From Sphaerotilus montanus (GTDB lineage: Bacteria > Pseudomonadota > Gammaproteobacteria > Burkholderiales > Burkholderiaceae_C), in the NCBI RefSeq assembly GCF_013410775.1, contig NZ_JACCFH010000001.1, positions 1,364,001-1,428,000 of the forward strand: a DNA stretch of 64,000 nucleotides, in the 5' to 3' direction. A program made the translations under genes and the position numbers. Below, in pieces: positions 55,270 through 64,000 of this stretch (positions within the stretch are counted from its first letter, which is position 1; every line of letters begins with the position of its first letter). The notes under the pieces are model-generated. The model did not search any database. It saw only the letters and a list, made by a program, of their open reading frames with translations, and had not been told where the DNA came from.

Positions 55270-56769
55270 TCAGACCGGCTGGCCAGCGCGCCCGGCCAGC
55301 CAGGCCGGCGCGTCCTGCAGGCACACCGGCCGCAGGAAACGCGCCATCGCCGCGTCGCCGACGGAGGTGCTCTCCGGCCGGGTGCTGCTGGGCCACGGGC
55401 CGCCGTGCTGCTGCGCGGCGGTGACGGCCACGCCCGTCGGCACGCCGGCGAACAGCACCCGCCCGGCGATCGCCATGGCGCCGCGCACCAGCGCGCGGGT
55501 CTGGTCGGTGTCGGCGTCCAGCCCCCAGAGCGTCACGGTCAGCGTACCGCCGACGGCCTGCAGCACCTGCAGCGCCTGCGCCAGGCTGGCCGCACGCACG
55601 ACCAGGCTGCTCGGACCGAACACCTCTTCCCGCAGCGCCGCGCGGGCGATGAACTCGTGCGCCAGCACCTGGGCCAGCACCGGACGCGGCGGCTGACCCG
55701 CTGCAGCGGTTTCCTGCACCAGCATCTCGGCCCCCGCCTGCGCCCAGTGCGCGACACCGGCCTCGAAGGCGCCACGCATCGCGGTGGTCAGCATGGCATG
55801 CGGCTGCTGCGGGCGCAGTGCCTCGGCCAGCTGCGCGACGAAGCCGTCGTTGACCGCCTTCACGTCGAGCCCCGGCTGCACCTCGTCGATCAGCACGATG
55901 ACGCCAGGGTTGGTGCAGAACTGGCCGCAGCCGAGCGTGATCGAACCCGCCAGCGTCGCGGCCAGCGCAGCGCCCTCCGTGGCGAGCCTGGCCGGCAGCG
56001 CCACGACCGGGTTGACCGAGCCGAGTTCGCCAAAGAACGGCACCGGCCGCGGACGCGCCGCCGCTTCGGCCGCCAGCGCCGCGCCGCCCTGGGTCGAGCC
56101 GGTGAAGGCCCCGGCTGCGATCGCCGGATGGCGGATGAGCCGCACGCCAATGTCACGCCCGCCACCCTGCACCAGCCCGATCAGGCCTTCCGGCAGGCCC
56201 TGCGCCGCCAGCACGCCCTGGATCAGCCCGAACACGCGGTTCGAGAGCTGCAGGTGGCCCGTGTGCGCCTTGACGACCACCGGGCAGCCCGCGGCGAGCG
56301 CCGAGGCCGTGTCCCCCCCCAGCACCGAGAACGCGAACGGGAAGTTGCTCGCCGAGAACATCGCCACCGGGCCGAGCGGCACCGACCAGCGCTGCATCGC
56401 CGGGTGGCCGGCAGGCGGTGCGCCGGCCACGGCCGGGTCGTCGGTGAAGGCGAACGGCGCGCCACGCTCGGCCAGATCGGCGAAGCGGCGCAGCTGGAAA
56501 GCGGTGCGGTCGAGTTCGCCGTTCAGGCGCACCGGGCCCAGCGCGGTCTCGCGGTCGGCCAGCGCGACGAGGTCGGCGCGGTCGCCTTCGAGCGCCGCAG
56601 CGAGTGCGCGCAGCAGCGCGCCGCGTTGCGCACCGGTCGACCCCTGCCACAGCGGGAACGCGGCGGCGGCCGCGTCACAGGTGGCATCCACAGCGGCCGG
56701 CGCGGTCGCGGGCAACTCGGCCAGCACGGCGCCCGTGCGGGCATCGAAAGAGGGAAGCATCGTCGTCAT
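55270..56769 (-). CDS. 2-oxoglutarate semialdehyde dehydrogenase (KGSADH)
   Basis: 499 residues, aldehyde dehydrogenase superfamily. The catalytic cysteine is in CGQFCTNPG and the general-base Glu in FFGELGSVNPVV; the cofactor region has NFPFAFSVLGGDTASALAAGCPVVVK. The SASNFPFAFSVLGGDT wording is typical of KGSADH enzymes that finish aldarate catabolism, oxidising 2-oxoglutarate semialdehyde to 2-oxoglutarate. Last gene of the kdgD-tctC-gudD chain; 51 bases follow gudD. A methylmalonate-semialdehyde role is unlikely. Confidence 0.92.
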   Translation of the reverse strand: MTTMLPSFDARTGAVLAELPATAPAAVDATCDAAAAAFPLWQGSTGAQRGALLRALAAALEGDRADLVALADRETALGPVRLNGELDRTAFQLRRFADLAERGAPFAFTDDPAVAGAPPAGHPAMQRWSVPLGPVAMFSASNFPFAFSVLGGDTASALAAGCPVVVKAHTGHLQLSNRVFGLIQGVLAAQGLPEGLIGLVQGGGRDIGVRLIRHPAIAAGAFTGSTQGGAALAAEAAARPRPVPFFGELGSVNPVVALPARLATEGAALAATLAGSITLGCGQFCTNPGVIVLIDEVQPGLDVKAVNDGFVAQLAEALRPQQPHAMLTTAMRGAFEAGVAHWAQAGAEMLVQETAAAGQPPRPVLAQVLAHEFIARAALREEVFGPSSLVVRAASLAQALQVLQAVGGTLTVTLWGLDADTDQTRALVRGAMAIAGRVLFAGVPTGVAVTAAQQHGGPWPSSTRPESTSVGDAAMARFLRPVCLQDAPAWLAGRAGQPV

Positions 56770-56820
56770 GGCAGGCTTTCGGAAGGTTTGCAGAGGTCGT
56801 CTGACAAGGTGGGCCGGTGC

Positions 56821-58200
56821 TCAGCGCACCATGCAGGGCCGCTTCGGATCGAAGGTCCAGCCCGGAATCATGAACTGCATCGCCATCGCATCGTCGCGGG
56901 CGCAGAGACCGTGCTGCAGGTAGAGCTGGTGGGCCTTCTCCACCTCGACCATGTCCAGCTCGACCCCCAGCCCCGGCTTCGCAGGCACCTGCACGTGGCC
57001 ACCGACAATCTGCAGCGGCTCCTGCGTCAGGCGCTGGCCATCCTGCCAGATCCAGTGGGTGTCGATGGCGGTGACCTTGCCGGGTGCCGCAGCGCCAACG
57101 TGCGTGAACATCGCCAGCGACACGTCGAAGTGGTTGTTCGAATGCGAGCCCCAGGTCAGGCCCCAGTCGCGGCAGGTCTGCGCCACGCGCACCGAGCCGG
57201 CCATGGTCCAGAAGTGCGGGTCGGCGAGCGGGATGTCCACGCTCTGCAGCGCCAGCGCGTGGCTCAACTGGCGCCAGTCGGTGGCGACCATGTTGGTGGC
57301 GGTGGGCAGGCCGGTGGCGCGGCGGAACTCGGCCATCACCTCGCGGCCGGAGAAACCACCCTCGGCGCCACACGGGTCTTCGGCATAGGCGACGACGCCG
57401 CGCATCCGGTGGCCGAGGCGGATCGCGTCCTTCAGCAGCCAGCCGCCGTTGGGGTCGAGCGTCACGCGGGCCTGCGGGAAGCGCTCGTGGAGGGCGGTCA
57501 CGGCGTCCACCTCGGCGTCTCCAGCGAGCACGCCGCCCTTGAGCTTGAAGTCGTTGAAGCCGTACTTGTCGCGGGTCGCCTCGGCCAGCCGCACGATGGC
57601 GTCCGGCGTCATCGCCTCCTCGTGGCGCAGGCGGAACCAGTCGTTCGCGGCGTCCGGCTCGCTGGCGTAGGGCAGACCGGTCTTCGTGCGGTCCCCGACG
57701 AAGAACAGGTAGCCGAGCATCTCGACCGCATCGCGCTGGCGGCCTTCGCCGAGCAGGTCGCACACCGGCAGGCCGAGGTGCTGGCCGAGCAGGTCAAGCA
57801 GGGCCGACTCGATCGCGGTGACAGCGTGGATGGTCGTGCGCAGGTCGAAGGTCTGCAGGCCGCGCCCGCCCGCATCGCGGTCGGCGAAGGCCTGCTGGAC
57901 CTGCTGCAGCACCCGCAGGTGGTTGCCGACCGTCTGGCCGACGACCAGCGGGCCGGCGTCTTCCAGGGTCTGGCGGATCTTCTCGCCACCCGGCACCTCG
58001 CCGACGCCGGTGCGGCCCGAGGCATCGGTGAGGACGAGCAGGTTGCGGGTGAAGAACGGGGCGTGGGCGCCGCTCAGGTTCAGCAGCATGCCGTCGCGGC
58101 CGGCGACGGGGATGACGCGCAGCGCCGTGATGCGCGGCAGCGCGGACAGGCCGGGAGCAGGTGCAATGGTCGGGGTCATGGTCATGGCTGGCGGGTGCAT
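56821..58200 (-). CDS. gudD: Glucarate dehydratase
   Basis: 459 residues if it starts at the ATG 58198-58200, which overlaps the tctC stop (TGATG); starts at 58185 or 58179 give 454 or 452. Enolase superfamily: the N-terminal capping domain, then the KxK motif (FKLKGGV), metal ligands in TLDPNGGW and AYAEDPCG, and the catalytic His in [13 protein letters not shown]. GudD dehydrates D-glucarate (and L-idarate) to 5-dehydro-4-deoxy-D-glucarate. Motif set and length match GudD. Confidence 0.93.
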   Translation of the reverse strand: MHPPAMTMTPTIAPAPGLSALPRITALRVIPVAGRDGMLLNLSGAHAPFFTRNLLVLTDASGRTGVGEVPGGEKIRQTLEDAGPLVVGQTVGNHLRVLQQVQQAFADRDAGGRGLQTFDLRTTIHAVTAIESALLDLLGQHLGLPVCDLLGEGRQRDAVEMLGYLFFVGDRTKTGLPYASEPDAANDWFRLRHEEAMTPDAIVRLAEATRDKYGFNDFKLKGGVLAGDAEVDAVTALHERFPQARVTLDPNGGWLLKDAIRLGHRMRGVVAYAEDPCGAEGGFSGREVMAEFRRATGLPTATNMVATDWRQLSHALALQSVDIPLADPHFWTMAGSVRVAQTCRDWGLTWGSHSNNHFDVSLAMFTHVGAAAPGKVTAIDTHWIWQDGQRLTQEPLQIVGGHVQVPAKPGLGVELDMVEVEKAHQLYLQHGLCARDDAMAMQFMIPGWTFDPKRPCMVR

Positions 58201-59162
58201 CAGTCTGCCGTGATCTTGCGCGTCTCGATCAGCTGCTTCCAGCGGGCGTTCTCGCGCTGCTGGAAGGCGGCGAACTGTTCGGGCGTGCTGGCCACGATCT
58301 CGAAGCCCAGCGCCGTGAACTGCTGGTGCAGCTTGGGATCGTTCAGGGCCGCCACCAGCGCCTCGTGCATCTTCGCGCGCACGTCCGCCGGCAGCCCCTT
58401 GGGCGCGACCACGCCTTGCCACGACTGCACGTCCGCGCCCTTCACACCGGATTCGCCCAGCGTCGGCACGCCGGGCAGCAGCGGCGAGCGCTTCTCGCTC
58501 GTGATCGCCAGCACCTTGAGCTTGCCGGTGTTGATGTGCTGGAGCACCGAGTTGATGTTCATGAAGCCGGCGTCCACCTGCCCGCCGAGCAGGTCCGAGA
58601 TGGCCGGACCGCCACCCTTGTACGGGATGTGCGTGCCGGAGGTGCCCGTCTGCAGCCAGAACAGCTCGGCCGTCAGGTGGTCGGAGGAGCCGTTGCCCGA
58701 GGAGGCGAAGCTCATCTTGTCCGGATTGGCCTTCCCGAAGGCGATCACGTCAGCCACCGACTTGTGCGGCGACGACGGCGGCACGACCAGCACGTTCGGC
58801 GCCTGCACCGCCACCGTCAGGTAGTCGAAGTCCTTGCCGGCGTCGTAGGGCACGGCCTTGAGCAGGTGCGGCGTGATGACCAGCGGGCCCAGCGAGGTGA
58901 CCAGGAAGGTGTGGCCATCGGGTGCTGCACGCTTGACCTGGGCGGCACCGATCGTGCCGGTGGCGCCGGCACGGTTGTCGACCAGGAAGGTCTGGCCGAA
59001 GCGCTCCTGCAGCTTCGGGCCCAGGGCGCGCGCCACGGCATCGGACGACCCGCCCGGCGGGAACGGCACCACCAGCGTGACAGGCTTGGTCGGCCAGGTC
59101 TGGGCCTGGGCACCCGAGAGGGCAGCGAAGCCGAGGAGCACGGCGGCGAACAGTTTGTTCAT
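58200..59162 (-). CDS. Bug/TctC-family tripartite tricarboxylate binding protein
   Basis: 320 residues from ATG 59160-59162. Signal peptide about 1-20 ([17 protein letters not shown]). The mature part shows the Bug fold: [28 protein letters not shown] and [17 protein letters not shown], with [20 protein letters not shown]. Bug proteins capture carboxylates, here probably an aldarate. No TctA or TctB membrane genes accompany it. It lies between kdgD and gudD. Confidence 0.93.
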   Translation of the reverse strand: MNKLFAAVLLGFAALSGAQAQTWPTKPVTLVVPFPPGGSSDAVARALGPKLQERFGQTFLVDNRAGATGTIGAAQVKRAAPDGHTFLVTSLGPLVITPHLLKAVPYDAGKDFDYLTVAVQAPNVLVVPPSSPHKSVADVIAFGKANPDKMSFASSGNGSSDHLTAELFWLQTGTSGTHIPYKGGGPAISDLLGGQVDAGFMNINSVLQHINTGKLKVLAITSEKRSPLLPGVPTLGESGVKGADVQSWQGVVAPKGLPADVRAKMHEALVAALNDPKLHQQFTALGFEIVASTPEQFAAFQQRENARWKQLIETRKITAD

Positions 59163-59206
59163 GGGATGTTTCCGGATTCGGTGCAGTGGAGGAGGGGCGG
59201 CGCGGC

Positions 59207-60118
59207 TTATTGCGGGCCGAGCTTCGCAATCAGCTGACCCAGGTGGTCCACTTCTGCCGGCAGCAAGTCCGACAGCGGCGGACGCACCGGCCCGGCACTG
59301 TGGCCGACCAGCGTGGCGCCGGCCTTCACGATGGACACGGCGTAGCCCTCGCCCTTGTTGCGCAGCGCGATGTAGGGCAGGAAGAAGTCGCGGATCAGGC
59401 GGTCGCAGGTGGCGGTGTCGCCCGCGGCGTGGGCGTTGTAGAAGTCCATCGCGGTCTTCGGAATGAAGTTGAAGACCGCCGACGAGTACACCGGGCAGCC
59501 CATCGCCTTGTAGGCCCCGGCGAAGACTTCCGCCGTCGGCAGGCCGCCGAGGTAGGCAAAGCGCTCGCCCAGGGTCTGGCGGATGGCGACGAATTTCTCG
59601 ATGTCGCCGAAGCCGTCCTTGAAGCCGATCAGGTTCGGGCAGGTCTCGGCCAGCACCAGCAGCGACTGCGGCGTCAGGCGGCAGGCGCCGCGGTTGTAGA
59701 CCACGACGCCGAACTGCACGCTGCGGCACACGGCCTGGACGTGGGCGACCAGGCCGTCCTGGCTGGCTTCGGTCAGGTAGTGCGGCAGCAGCAGCACGCC
59801 CTGTGCGCCCAGGCGCTCGGCTTCCTGTGCGTACTGGATGGCGACGCGGGTCGCGCCACCGGCGCCGGCCAGGATGGGCGTGCGGTTGCGGCAGGTGTCG
59901 AGCGCAACACGGATCACGTCGCTGTACTCGCCCGGCTCCAGCGAGAAGAACTCGCCGGTGCCGCCCGCAGCGAACAGCGCCGAGGCGCCGTAGGGCTGCA
60001 GCCACTCCAGACGCTCGGCGTAGCCCTTGGGATCGAAGTTCAGTTCGGCATCGAAGTCGGTCAGCGGGAAGGACAACAGGCCGGCTTCGAGGACAGTCTT
60101 GAGTTCTTGCGGGGACAT
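59207..60118 (-). CDS. kdgD: 5-dehydro-4-deoxyglucarate dehydratase
   Basis: 303 residues, DapA-like TIM barrel. [17 protein letters not shown] near residue 50, the Tyr in [11 protein letters not shown] and the Schiff-base Lys in [14 protein letters not shown] define the family. It converts 5-dehydro-4-deoxyglucarate to 2-oxoglutarate semialdehyde with loss of CO2 and water. First gene of the minus-strand operon that ends with the semialdehyde dehydrogenase. Confidence 0.94.
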   Translation of the reverse strand: MSPQELKTVLEAGLLSFPLTDFDAELNFDPKGYAERLEWLQPYGASALFAAGGTGEFFSLEPGEYSDVIRVALDTCRNRTPILAGAGGATRVAIQYAQEAERLGAQGVLLLPHYLTEASQDGLVAHVQAVCRSVQFGVVVYNRGACRLTPQSLLVLAETCPNLIGFKDGFGDIEKFVAIRQTLGERFAYLGGLPTAEVFAGAYKAMGCPVYSSAVFNFIPKTAMDFYNAHAAGDTATCDRLIRDFFLPYIALRNKGEGYAVSIVKAGATLVGHSAGPVRPPLSDLLPAEVDHLGQLIAKLGPQ

Positions 60119-60179
60119 GGTGGGGCTCCGGTCGGGGGAATGTCTGGGGATGGAGAACGATGCAGAGATCGTTGATGCC

Positions 60180-60193
60180 AGTCATCGTACAAC
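60180..60193. promoter_or_regulatory. Repeated operator candidate, copy 1 (kdgD side)
   Basis: AGTCATCGTACAAC, identical to the copy at 60280-60293 and exactly 100 bases upstream of it. It lies 62 bases upstream of the kdgD start. The CGTAC core suits GntR/FadR-type operators; the regulator at 46036 is the candidate. Confidence 0.6.
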
Positions 60194-60279
60194 TTAGACC
60201 ATGCCCTGAGAAGTCCTCTGCCCCAAGAATCTGCTCCGGGTTATCCCTCTTGGTGCAGGCAAGTGCCGAGCGGGTTGCA

Positions 60280-60293
60280 AGTCATCGTACAAC
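60280..60293. promoter_or_regulatory. Repeated operator candidate, copy 2 (garD side)
   Basis: Second exact copy of AGTCATCGTACAAC in the kdgD-garD divergent gap. It ends 16 bases before the garD ATG, next to the GGGAGA ribosome-binding site, a position compatible with repression of garD. Confidence 0.6.
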
Positions 60294-60309
60294 ACGGGAG
60301 AATGGCACC

Positions 60310-61911
60310 ATGACCAGCCTGACACCGCCCGCCCCGCCGACCCGCCCGCCCCTGACGGTGCGCATGCATCCCGATGACCACGTGGCCATCGTCGCCAACG
60401 ACGGCGGCCTGCCGGCGGGGACCGTGCTGCCGGATGGCGACCCGGGCGCCGGGCGGGTGCTGCGCGACAAGGTGCCGCAGGGGCACAAGGTGGCGCTGGT
60501 CGACATCGCGCAGGGCGGCGTGGTGCGGCGCTACAACGTGCCGATCGGCTATGCGCTGAAGGACATTCCGGCGGGTTCCTGGGTGCACGAGCGGCTGCTG
60601 CAGATGCCGGCCGCGCGCGAACTGGAAGGCCTGCCGATGGCCACCGTGCCGGCGCCCGTGCACGCGCCACTGCCCGGCCACACCTTCGAGGGCTACCGCA
60701 ACGCCGACGGCTCGGTCGGCACGCGCAACATCCTGGCGATCACGACCACGGTGCAGTGCGTGGCCGGCGTCGTCGCGCAGGCGGTGGCGCGCATCAAGGC
60801 CGAGCTGCTGCCGCTGTACCCGCAGGTGGACGACGTGATCGGGCTGGAGCACACCTACGGCTGCGGCGTGGCGATCGACGCGCCGGACGCGGTGATCCCG
60901 ATCCGCACGCTGAAGAACCTCTCGCTGAACCCGAACTTCGGCGGCGAGGTGATGGTGGTGAGCCTGGGCTGCGAGAAGCTGCAGCCGGACCGCCTGCTGC
61001 CGCCCGGCTCGTTCCCGATCACCGACGAGCGCGACGCCAGCCTCGGCCCGGAAACGGTCTGCCTGCAGGACGACCACCACGTCGGTTTCCTGTCGATGCT
61101 CGACGACATCGTGAACAGCGCGAAGCCCCACCTCGCCCGCCTGAACGCCCGGCGCCGCGAGACGATCCCGGCGAGCGAGCTGGTGGTGGGCGTGCAGTGC
61201 GGCGGCTCGGATGCGTTCTCGGGCGTGACGGCGAACCCGGCGGTAGGCTACTGCGCCGACCTGCTGGTGCGCGCCGGGGCGACGGTGATGTTCAGCGAGA
61301 ACACCGAGGTGCGCGACGGCGTCGACCAGCTCACGTCACGCGCCGCCACGTCCGAAATCGCCGAGGCCATCGTGCGCGAACTTGGCTGGTACGACCGCTA
61401 TCTGGACCGCGGGCGCGTCGATCGCTCGGCCAACACGACGCCGGGCAACAAGGCGGGCGGCCTGTCCAACATCACCGAGAAGGCGATGGGCTCGATCATC
61501 AAGAGCGGCTCGTCGGCGATCTCGCATGTGCTGTCGCCGGGCGAGAAGCTGCGGCGCGACCAGCGCGGGCTGGTGTATGCAGCGACGCCGGCCAGCGACT
61601 TCATCTGCGGCACGCTGCAGCTCGCGGCCGGCATGAATCTGCACGTCTTCACCACCGGGCGCGGCACGCCTTACGGGCTGGCCGAGTGCCCGGTCATCAA
61701 GGTCGCGACCCGCAGCGATCTGGCGCGGCGCTGGCACGACCTGATGGACGTGAACGCCGGCCGCATCGCCGATGGCGAGCAGACGATCGAGGAAGCAGGG
61801 TGGGCGCTGTTCCGGCTGATGCTCGACGTCGCCAGCGGGAAGAAGACGTGGGCGGAGCACTGGAAGCTGCACAACGCGCTGGTGTTGTTCAATCCGGCGC
61901 CGGTGACCTGA
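60310..61911 (+). CDS. garD: Galactarate dehydratase
   Basis: 533 residues from ATG 60310, preceded by GGGAGA. An N-terminal SAF domain (about 40-100, with [18 protein letters not shown]) is followed by the large UxaA-type dehydratase domain: [51 protein letters not shown] and [14 protein letters not shown]. It removes water from galactarate to give 5-dehydro-4-deoxyglucarate, feeding KdgD. Divergent from kdgD. Confidence 0.94.
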   Translation: MTSLTPPAPPTRPPLTVRMHPDDHVAIVANDGGLPAGTVLPDGDPGAGRVLRDKVPQGHKVALVDIAQGGVVRRYNVPIGYALKDIPAGSWVHERLLQMPAARELEGLPMATVPAPVHAPLPGHTFEGYRNADGSVGTRNILAITTTVQCVAGVVAQAVARIKAELLPLYPQVDDVIGLEHTYGCGVAIDAPDAVIPIRTLKNLSLNPNFGGEVMVVSLGCEKLQPDRLLPPGSFPITDERDASLGPETVCLQDDHHVGFLSMLDDIVNSAKPHLARLNARRRETIPASELVVGVQCGGSDAFSGVTANPAVGYCADLLVRAGATVMFSENTEVRDGVDQLTSRAATSEIAEAIVRELGWYDRYLDRGRVDRSANTTPGNKAGGLSNITEKAMGSIIKSGSSAISHVLSPGEKLRRDQRGLVYAATPASDFICGTLQLAAGMNLHVFTTGRGTPYGLAECPVIKVATRSDLARRWHDLMDVNAGRIADGEQTIEEAGWALFRLMLDVASGKKTWAEHWKLHNALVLFNPAPVT

Positions 61912-61933
61912 AGGGCGGCCGAGCACGGCGGGC

Positions 61934-62425
61934 TCAGGGCGCCTCGACCGGCACCTGCAGCCCGAGCTTCATCGCATCGATGACCACATGCGTGTTGATG
62001 CGCCGGATCATCGGAATCTCCGCCATCAGCCGCGCACACAGCGCGTCGTAGGCCGCCATGTCGCGCGCCATCACGATGGCGATCAGGTCGACCTGGCCGG
62101 TGACGTAGTAGACCTGCTGGATCGCCTCCTCGCGGTCGGCCCAGGCGCGGAAGGCGGCCAGCGCGGGGTAGTTGTCGCGCTCGATCTCCAGCCCCGCGAC
62201 CAGCGTCAGGCTGCGCCCCGCCGCCGCCCGGTCCAGCACGGCAATCTCCGCACGGATCACGCCCTGCGCCCGCAGCCGCTTCAACCGGCGCTGCACGGCG
62301 GACGCCGACAGGCCGATCTGGCTGGCGATCGCCTCGGCCTTGCGCTGGCAGTCGCGCTGCACCAGCGTGAGGATCTGACGGTCGAAGGCGTCCAGCGGAT
62401 CGGGAGCAGTGGGCGTGGCGGGCAT
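61934..62425 (-). CDS. Lrp/AsnC-family transcriptional regulator
   Basis: 163 residues: N-terminal helix-turn-helix (LDAFDRQILTLVQRDCQRKAEAIASQIGLSASAVQRRL, about 11-48) and a C-terminal RAM effector domain (VYYVTGQVDLIAIVMARDMAAYDAL). Such regulators respond to amino acids and usually control a neighbour. It is divergent from the PLP enzyme at 62524, which is the likely target. Confidence 0.93.
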   Translation of the reverse strand: MPATPTAPDPLDAFDRQILTLVQRDCQRKAEAIASQIGLSASAVQRRLKRLRAQGVIRAEIAVLDRAAAGRSLTLVAGLEIERDNYPALAAFRAWADREEAIQQVYYVTGQVDLIAIVMARDMAAYDALCARLMAEIPMIRRINTHVVIDAMKLGLQVPVEAP

Positions 62426-62523
62426 GCGCGGAAGTCTAGCGGCGCGTCCAGGGGGTGTCTCATGCGGTTTTCGCGCACGCCAACGCCCCAGCTTGCGGCC
62501 GAACCGCGGGCGGCTTCACCAGA

Positions 62524-63762
62524 ATGCCCCGGATGCCCACGTCCGAACCCCGCCAGCCGCCGCCCCACTGGTCGCCGTCCACGCAAGCGCTGCACGCCGG
62601 CCTGCAGACCGACCCCGTCACCGGCGCCATCGCCCCCGGCCTGACGATGTCGGTCAACCACCGCTTCGTGCCCGGCGAGGCGCCCTTCTCCGCCGACGGC
62701 GTGGACGACCTGGCGCAACTGCCCTACCTGTACGCGCGCTGGGGCAACCCGACGGTGCGCCAGCTGGAGCTGCGGCTGGCCGCGCTCGAAGGCGCCGAGG
62801 ACGCGCTGGCCACCGCCACCGGCGTGGCGGCGATCGCGGCGATGTTCTTCACGCTGCTCAAGGCCGGCGACCACCTGATCGTGAGCGACGTCTGCTACGC
62901 CGGGGCGAGCGAGCTGGCGCGCAAGGTGCTGCCCGACTACGGCATCGCGGTCAGCGCGGTGAACCTGTCCGATCTCTCCGCCGTGGCCGCCGCGCTGCGC
63001 CCGAACACGCGGCTCATCCACGCCGAGACGCCCTGCAACCCGCTGCTGCGCCTGACCGACCTGTCGGCGGTCGCGGTGCTCGCCCACGCCCACGGCGCGC
63101 TGCTGTCGGTCGACTCCACGCTGGCCACGCCCATCGTCACCCGCCCACTCGACTTCGGCGCCGACCTCGTCGTGCATTCGCTGACCAAGTTCATGAACGG
63201 CCACGGTGATGCGCTCGGCGGCTGCGTGGTCGGGCGGCGCAGCTTGATCGCCCGGCTACGCGCCCGCGCCGGGGTCTACCTCGGCGCGGCGCTGTCGGCG
63301 CACAACGCCTGGCTGATCCAGCGCGGCCTGGACACGCTCGGCGTGCGCCTGCTCACCGCGAGCCAGAGTGCCGAAGCGGTGGCGCAGTTCCTGAGCACGC
63401 ACCCTGCCGTGCGCGCCGTGACCTACCCCGGCCTGCCGAGCCACCCGCAGCACGCGCTGGCGCTACGGCAGATGTCGGTGCCCGGCGCCGTGCTCACCTT
63501 CCAGGTGAACGATGCGCCCGCCATGGCCACGCAGCTCGCCCAGCGGCTGCAACTCATCCACTACGCCTTCTCGCTCGGCCACCAGCGCAGTCTGGTCGTG
63601 CTGCTGCGCACCGACGAGATGATGGCCAGCACCTACGACCTGCACGGCGCGGCGCTGGCCGACTACCGCCGCTATGCCGGCGACGGTGTGTTCCGGCTCA
63701 GCATCGGGTTGGAGTCCGCCGCCGACCTGATCGCCGATCTGGACCAGGCACTGGTGGCCTGA
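62524..63762 (+). CDS. Cystathionine gamma-synthase/lyase-family PLP enzyme
   Basis: 412 residues from ATG 62524 or 409 from ATG 62533; neither has a clear ribosome-binding site. Cys/Met metabolism PLP fold: YARWGNPTVRQLELRLAALEG, the PLP Lys in VHSLTKFMNGHGDALGG, and the C-terminal FRLSIGLESAADLIADLDQAL. Substrate (O-acylhomoserine, methionine or cystathionine) is not readable from sequence. Adjacent to the divergent Lrp regulator. Confidence 0.9.
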   Translation: MPRMPTSEPRQPPPHWSPSTQALHAGLQTDPVTGAIAPGLTMSVNHRFVPGEAPFSADGVDDLAQLPYLYARWGNPTVRQLELRLAALEGAEDALATATGVAAIAAMFFTLLKAGDHLIVSDVCYAGASELARKVLPDYGIAVSAVNLSDLSAVAAALRPNTRLIHAETPCNPLLRLTDLSAVAVLAHAHGALLSVDSTLATPIVTRPLDFGADLVVHSLTKFMNGHGDALGGCVVGRRSLIARLRARAGVYLGAALSAHNAWLIQRGLDTLGVRLLTASQSAEAVAQFLSTHPAVRAVTYPGLPSHPQHALALRQMSVPGAVLTFQVNDAPAMATQLAQRLQLIHYAFSLGHQRSLVVLLRTDEMMASTYDLHGAALADYRRYAGDGVFRLSIGLESAADLIADLDQALVA

Positions 63763-63829
63763 GCTTTGCTGTTCCATGACCGGCCTTCTTTCTTTCAACC
63801 GACTTTCCACCCCTGACTGCGAACCGCCC

Positions 63830-64000
63830 ATGCGCTCCACCGCCCTGTCCTCCCTGACCCGACGCTTTGTCCTGACGGCCGGTGCCGTCTGCGTGGCCGG
63901 CCTGCTCGCTGCCTGCAGCAAGACCGACACCCCCGCTGCGGCAACCGCCGCTTCCGCCCCGCCAGCGCCAGCCGCCGCCAAGGTCTACGTCGTCGGCACC
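63830..64000 (+). CDS. Probable lipoprotein, likely ABC substrate-binding protein (N-terminus only)
   Basis: 57 codons from ATG 63830 run to the window edge. The N-terminus has basic residues (SLTRRF), a hydrophobic core and a lipobox LLAAC whose Cys would be lipidated, followed by an Ala/Pro-rich linker and the start of AKVYVVGT, which is typical of amino-acid ABC binding proteins. The rest is outside the window. Confidence 0.7.
   Translation, partial: MRSTALSSLTRRFVLTAGAVCVAGLLAACSKTDTPAAATAASAPPAPAAAKVYVVGT

Overview
The window reads as chromosomal DNA of a high-GC betaproteobacterium of the order Burkholderiales, most likely near the Leptothrix/Sphaerotilus/Rubrivivax group. That placement is an inference from gene order (rubredoxin next to pilG and a thiD/hemL pair; an algH-ruvX-pyrR-pyrB-pyrC-like-acyltransferase chain; accBC-prmA-DUF3426 next to the ribosomal cluster) and from protein wording; I could not run a search. 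Coding density is very high, many neighbours share overlapping stop/start codons, and no stretch longer than 300 bases lacks a gene. I saw no tRNA, rRNA, CRISPR array, insertion sequence or phage gene.

Layout. 1-3911 (minus): pyrimidine operon algH-ruvX-pyrR-pyrB-pyrX and the start of an acyltransferase gene, every junction overlapping. 3947-5428: photolyase. 5453-16633 (minus): rubredoxin, then the twitching/mechanosensing chemosensory set pilG-pilH-pilI-pilJ-pilL (ChpA-like, about 2027 residues), ending in a diguanylate cyclase. 16760-21159 (plus): ThiD-like kinase, hemL, hexose-phosphate mutarotase-like protein, FAD oxidoreductase. 21174-22690 (minus): hipBA toxin-antitoxin module with its own operators. 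22804-38302: pfkA, then plus-strand housekeeping genes mpl, esterase, fabG-like, a periplasmic-binding-protein/diguanylate-cyclase pair, RNase II, TonB-like, aroE, mtgA, an unknown gene, a TlpA thioredoxin, accB, accC, prmA. 38331-40327: zinc-ribbon DUF3426 protein and a peroxiredoxin, converging. 40463-45316 (minus): ribosomal genes rplC-rplD-rplW-rplB-rpsS-rplV-rpsC-rplP-rpmC-rpsQ, without rpsJ in front and without rplN behind. 45535-46006: two tandem paralogous small cysteine-motif proteins.

46036-61911 is a nearly complete oxidative hexuronate/aldarate catabolic locus: GntR and LacI regulators, a TRAP transporter (dctPQM), uronate dehydrogenase, SMP-30-type lactonase, glucarate dehydratase, galactarate dehydratase, 5-dehydro-4-deoxyglucarate dehydratase and 2-oxoglutarate semialdehyde dehydrogenase, plus an orphan Bug/TctC binding protein. 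Together they should carry glucuronate or galacturonate through aldarates to 2-oxoglutarate. Two regulatory motifs are visible: a TTAAACGTTTA palindrome pair between lacI and dctP, and a 14-base direct repeat exactly 100 bases apart between kdgD and garD. A membrane GGDEF-EAL protein sits inside the locus. 61934-64000: an Lrp regulator divergent from a cystathionine-gamma-synthase-like enzyme, then the start of a lipoprotein.

I found no clearly unprecedented system. The observations most worth following are the translationally coupled binding-protein/diguanylate-cyclase pair, the regulatory architecture of the uronate locus, the tandem small CC-x3-C-x2-C proteins, and the catalytically dead dihydroorotase.
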